Positions 59,771-64,000 of a stretch of 64,000 nucleotides of DNA are shown piece after piece. The first letter of the stretch is position 1; each line of letters starts with the position of its first letter. The DNA is from Dendrophyllia cribrosa (taxonomy: Eukaryota; Cnidaria; Anthozoa; Scleractinia; Dendrophylliidae), in assembly GCA_024195265.1 (NCBI GenBank), contig JAJLRJ010000001.1, positions 6,498,857 through 6,562,856 of the forward strand, written 5' to 3'. The notes under the pieces were generated by a model. It did not search any database and was not told the DNA's origin. It was given only the letters and a program-made list of their open reading frames with translations. A program made the translations under genes and the position numbers.

Positions 59771-61414
59771 ATGTCTGGAGACATATCACAAATAAATACC
59801 ACTGAAACTAACACAGCTGCTGAAGCCAGTTGGGACCTCAGACCTGAGCTTATTGCTATCATGGGACTTTTCCTTTTACTGGCCGTCATCATAATTGCAG
59901 CAAATCTTCTGGTAATAGTGTCAGTCTACGCAAACGTACGTCTGCGATGCCCTACTTATTTTCTGATTCTGTCTTTGTCAGTGGCTGATCTCTTGGTTGG
60001 AATGCTTCTTCTTCCGGCTCGGGTTATTGAGCTGCTTTACTGTGATTGGACAAAAGAATTCGTGTGGTGCCAAATAACTTTGAGCCTTAATCTATTCAGC
60101 CTTAGCGCTTCCCTGCTAAATCTCCTGGCACTGACCGTTGACCGATTCCTAGCGATTTCATACTCGCTAAAGTACAACACCATGATAACAAAAAGCCGAA
60201 CGTTCGTTGAAATAACCGCGGTGTGGTTCACTGCGTTTATTGTGTCATTTTCCCCGCTGTTTGGCGCAGGGATGAAGTCTCTCGAGGTACACCGAACCAA
60301 TCACAGACTATGTCGATATGGCGATTTCATGGAAGAGGAATATATGGCGCTTTTCTTCTTGTTTATTTGCGCAACGCCGACCGCGGTCATAACGGTGGCG
60401 TATTTTAAGATCTTTGTTCTTGCGCGCAACCAGGAGAGAAGGATTGCTTCGTTACGAGTGTTTGCTAACAGAGGTTCAGCAAAGATTAACAAACGAGTTA
60501 GCTCTACTCGCGATTCCAAGGCTGCTAAGACAACAGGTAAGTTCTGTTATAGTAGTTTTTAATTGAGTATCTTGTAACCAAAACCAATCAATTACTCTGG
60601 CATTATTTTTATTAAGATTAAATCACCTTCTGTGACCACAAAGATTAAATTTTCCTCACTTTATGCGTTCTTTCATGCAAAGCAACTTCGGATTATAAGT
60701 GGAAGTTTCTGCCACCGACCCTTGTGTTCAAAAGGATTTTCTAACGATCTCCCCGTTAAGCCGGGGATTACAATCCCGATTCCGATTCAATCCATTGAAT
60801 CCGTTCTGAGTCTGGATTTATTAGGGTCATGGTTTATTTTTGGATTATTAAAAAAACGTAAAATCTCTTTTCACATTTAATGAAACAACTTATTGCATGG
60901 CGTTGATTATAGAGTCCTCAATTTAGCCTTAAACCGTTCTAGGTTTCATTTCTTTTAAAATAATCCGCCTTAATTCTTGTTACTTTTATGTGATTGATGC
61001 ATTTACTGAAAACTCTTTCATTTTAATGACTGTGTTTCTTTACTTGAAGCAATCGTCATCGGTCTGTTTTACTTCTGTTGGAGTCCGTTCTTCGCCGGCA
61101 TTTTATTGGCAATATTCAGAAAGGAAGCGACGTCGTACGTTTTCGTTGCTATCGCAACCTTTGTGGTGTACTCGAACTCCGCCATTAATCCACTTGTTTA
61201 TGGCTACCTCAATGAAGAATTCAAACATACATACAAACGACTGTTCCAATCTTGTCGACCCAGGTTTTTGAAGAAAAATACGCATGTGGCTCCGATTACT
61301 ACCACAATAAAGAACTTCGAGAAAGGGACCATTACAGCTGCCATCTCAGTGACACCCCTCGAAATGGAAGCACATAACACTCACCCTGTATTTTCATTTC
61401 AAGATGATGGCTAA
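59771..61414 (+). CDS. Class A (rhodopsin-like) G-protein-coupled receptor, two exons
   Basis: Exons 59771-60536 and 61050-61414 join in phase 1 (ACAG/gtaagt, tgaag/CAATCG) for 376 aa. Seven membrane segments are evident. Family residues: N45 (1.50), D73 (2.50, LSVADLLVG), C100 (3.25), D124-R125-F126 (DRY variant), W152 (4.50), C181 in loop 2, C265-W266-x-P268 (CWxP), N302-P303-x2-Y306 (NPxxY). An Asn-x-Thr glycosylation site is at N9. Position 3.32 is Asn107, not Asp, so it is not a typical aminergic receptor. The overall look (DRFLAISYSLKY, INPLVYGYLNEEF) is nearest the adenosine/melatonin/amine branch, ligand unknown. Intron is 513 nt. Cnidarian genomes carry many such orphan receptors. 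Confidence 0.9.
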
Positions 61415-61740
61415 AAGGATATAAGTGACACAAGTAACGCTTTAATATACAAAGGTTTGCGCGTATCCGCTCAAGGCAGATCTCAAACGGCGAACTCACG
61501 ATTTCCATTTGCAGTAAACGCGATGCTAAATCTCTCTAAACTTCGATTTCAGACTGAAAACATCACACAAGGGAGCAGCGGCTGAGAGCACTCGCCTCTC
61601 CTTCAACCAGCCTGGCTTCACATCCGGGACCCGGCGTCCCTTACATCTCGAATAAATTTGTTAGACGGTTCTCTTACTTAGCAGTTGTATTTTAGCAATG
61701 TTGCTTAGACAAATTCTTCGTTGATTGTTTAATTAGCGTG

Positions 61741-61941
61741 TTCCAGGTGTTCGGATAGTGGAGAACGACGGGAACTGAAGAAAGGTTCGGATCAAAGTGA
61801 TGAGCCTGTACGCGAAGAGAAAGCGAGGAAACTGGGGACAGGGTCTGCTATTTCGCGCCTATTCCACGCCGTCAGCACTCGCATTTAGTGTTTCTTTACG
61901 CGCCGCCTAATCTTCGCTCTCCACTATCTGAACGCCTGGAA
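61741..61941. mobile_element. Small MITE downstream of GPCR
   Basis: TTCCAGGTGTTCGGATAGTG and complement TATCTGAACGCCTGGAA. About 200 bp. Confidence 0.75.
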
Positions 61942-62020
61942 AGTTAGTTAAAAGGAGTTTCTCGCCACGTGTTGCAACAAGCCGTTTTCATTGCGAACCA
62001 CGGACCACGAATATACAATA

Positions 62021-62209
62021 CAGTGAAACCTGTATTAAGCGGATACTCTCGGGACACTCGCTAGTTCTCGTTTTACAGTAAATATGGGAACAAAATTTAG
62101 GGACCCAAGCAGCTGGTGTCCGCTGAATACACAATAGGCGACAAAAATAGTTGACACACTGTATAACAGAAACGGTACACAAACGATACACAACATTGTC
62201 TGGCGGGGG

Positions 62210-62269
<60 letters not shown>

Positions 62270-62547
62270 GGGTGGGGCTGAAATGCCTCTGGTCCCCGAA
62301 GAAAATGGGGTTCAAAATGACAATGTGTCAACAATATTGTCGCCTATTGCAGGTTCGTTTTACAGTGAATATGGGAACAAAATTTAGGGACCCAAGCAGT
62401 TGGTGTCCGCTTAATAGAGGGTGTCCGCTGAATACGGGTCCGTTTAACAGTAAATATGGGAACGAAATTTAGGGACCCAAGCAGCTGGTGTCCGCTTAAT
62501 AGAGGATGTCCTCTTAATATGGGGCCCGCTTAATACAGGTTTCACTG
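62021..62547. mobile_element. pogo/Tigger-like MITE with poly-G tract
   Basis: TA-flanked; ends CAGTGAAACCTGTATTAAGC and complement. Related pattern to 33864-34463 (GTCCGCTTAATAGAGG units) but distinct. It carries a 58-base G run at 62211-62268. Confidence 0.78.
62211..62268 (+). repeat. 58-base poly-G tract
   Basis: Uninterrupted G run, preceded by GGCGGGGGC and followed by TGGGTGGGG. Long G runs are prone to assembly error and G-quadruplex folding, so the exact length is doubtful. Confidence 0.85.
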
Positions 62548-64000
62548 TAGATTATCATTGTGCCTATCACGATGAACAAACCAAGATTTTAAATTTATGC
62601 GAAATAGTTTATTGTTAGTCAGTTATTAGATTCTACACGGTGACTGAATTGTGATAATAACGTATGCCATATTCTAAACATGTTGTAAAGATGTCAATAA
62701 AACGTGAGTTGATTCCTATGATCAATAACCGAGATTAAGAGATATTTAGAAATGTTGCATCACGTAACATTGTTTGTACTGGTTTTAACAAATTATCTTT
62801 ATGTTATTGAACCAGTATAGATACGGGAATAAATTGCATCAAGTCTACAGAGAAACTGGGTAATTATAATGATACAAGCTAATACAGTATTGCAAATTTA
62901 CGAAGTGCTCGCTGCTCGCCTGTTGTTTTTTCTAAAATGCTCGCTGCTCGGAGAGAAATTTGATGACTGCTCGTGCTCGCAAGAAAAAACACAGTGCTCG
63001 CGCGCATACTCGCAAAGACCATTCGATACCCCTACAGTTCTCCCGTTCACACATTGAGTTGTAACCTGAGCAAACAATCTCTTGTCGATTCTCGTTTTAA
63101 TTGAGGACAACTCCAAACATGAACATAGTTGTAATAGATTCGACGATTAACTTTTGTTCGTCAAAAGTTGCTGTATGACAGTAAACTAAGGCCTGTAGTA
63201 TACGCATTTTTCGGAAATTTAACATTTCACAACCTATGTTAAAGATGCATACAGATACGTTTGAAGATAAGATTATGACAAATTTCATTTCTGAGAGCCA
63301 CCTCTCCCCCGGGCCTCTCCCACGTTATTCAGATCAGAATTTATATGCCCCATCCTTTCAATCCGTAGACGCCCTGTGATCTATTGCTCTCTGTAAGTCT
63401 TTCGACTGAATATTATATTTGATGGCATTTGACAGAACATTCATATCTGCACCAAGAAACCTATAAAGCACGATTTACGAAATTTCGAGCAATCAGCAAA
63501 TTTTAACGAGAATCCGAGCAATTGCGAAAATTTTGCGAGCACGAGCAAGCGAGCACTGGTCTAAATTTTGCGAGCAAATCGAGCAAAGGCCACATTTTGC
63601 GAGCACTTGAAAATTTTGAGGGACCATTCGATACCCCTAACTGTCGATGAGAGCTCACTGGTTCTGGTGGACTGAGGGACTCATAAACAACAGTGATGGG
63701 TTGGTCGTCCAAGAAAAAGAAAAAAAAACGAATTAAAAAAATGTTTCAGAATCTGACGGTTTTTTTTGGAGGAGAGAGTGCTTTACTCGAACTTATCTTT
63801 ACCTTAAGTTATATTTTGCCCTAAAAAGGCAGTCAATTAAATTGTATTTAAACACCATAAGAGGTATCAAACCACGATTTTGTCTCCCTCGTCCCCGCGA
63901 TCCCTAATCATTGATGGTTACACGCCGAACAATGCTTTTTCTCTTTCGCTTTAAACCTTCTTTTGATCTCGTTTTGTAGTTAAGCGAATATTGTCGCTTA
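62548..64000. other. Intergenic with GCTCG/CGAGC-rich repeats
   Basis: GCTCG-type motifs cluster at about 62905-63010 and their complements (CGAGCA) at 63485-63620, both next to the repeated GACCATTCGATACCCCTA (about 63018 and 63623). Probably an ancient inverted element; no gene. Confidence 0.5.

Noticed and set aside
61575..61640. Second tRNA-like segment (GGCTGAGAGCACTCGCCT)
   Set aside because: Only an A-box-like half; no convincing B-box or stems.

Overview
The window is animal nuclear DNA, most likely from an anthozoan cnidarian such as a stony coral. That is an inference: genes are spread over many short exons with GT/AG introns, two of the three are vertebrate-like families with large compact introns, and the intergenic DNA is packed with TA-, TTAA- and short-target-site-flanked MITEs, Penelope-like elements with GIY-YIG endonuclease and hammerhead-like 3' ends, and LINE 3' fragments. 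No bacterial, phage or CRISPR features are seen. The species cannot be named from the sequence alone.

Three host genes can be assembled. (1) A complete 15-exon cathepsin F gene on the minus strand (19029 down to 3636, 475 aa) with signal peptide, cystatin-like domain, ERFNAQ-type I29 propeptide and papain-fold protease. (2) A large minus-strand gene (51889 down to 28472, about 844 aa by phase-matched splicing) with an unrecognised N-terminal region, an acidic linker and a C-terminal death domain; a possible 47-nt cassette exon would remove the death domain. (3) A two-exon class A GPCR on the plus strand (59771-61414, 376 aa). A few weak or partial coding candidates lie elsewhere.

Layout: 1-1040 Penelope-like element (PLE) fragment; 1.2-3.6 kb intergenic with a long hairpin; 3.6-19.0 kb cathepsin F, its introns filled with MITEs and a TTAA-flanked element that itself contains a TA-flanked element; 19.1-28.4 kb a repeat-rich intergenic block (canonical hammerhead motif, inverted PLE pair, a LINE split by a TTAA element, another PLE); 28.5-51.9 kb the death-domain gene, whose large introns hold pogo/Tigger-like and hAT-like elements and a three-level transposon nest at 41967-47278; 52-59 kb intergenic; 59.8-61.4 kb the GPCR; 61.4-64 kb repeats including a 58-base poly-G run.

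The most interesting signals are the hammerhead ribozyme motifs (six PLE-linked variants plus one canonical unlinked copy), the PLE inverted pairs bounded by 12-13 bp target duplications, and the death-domain gene with a potential isoform switch and an unfamiliar N-terminal half.
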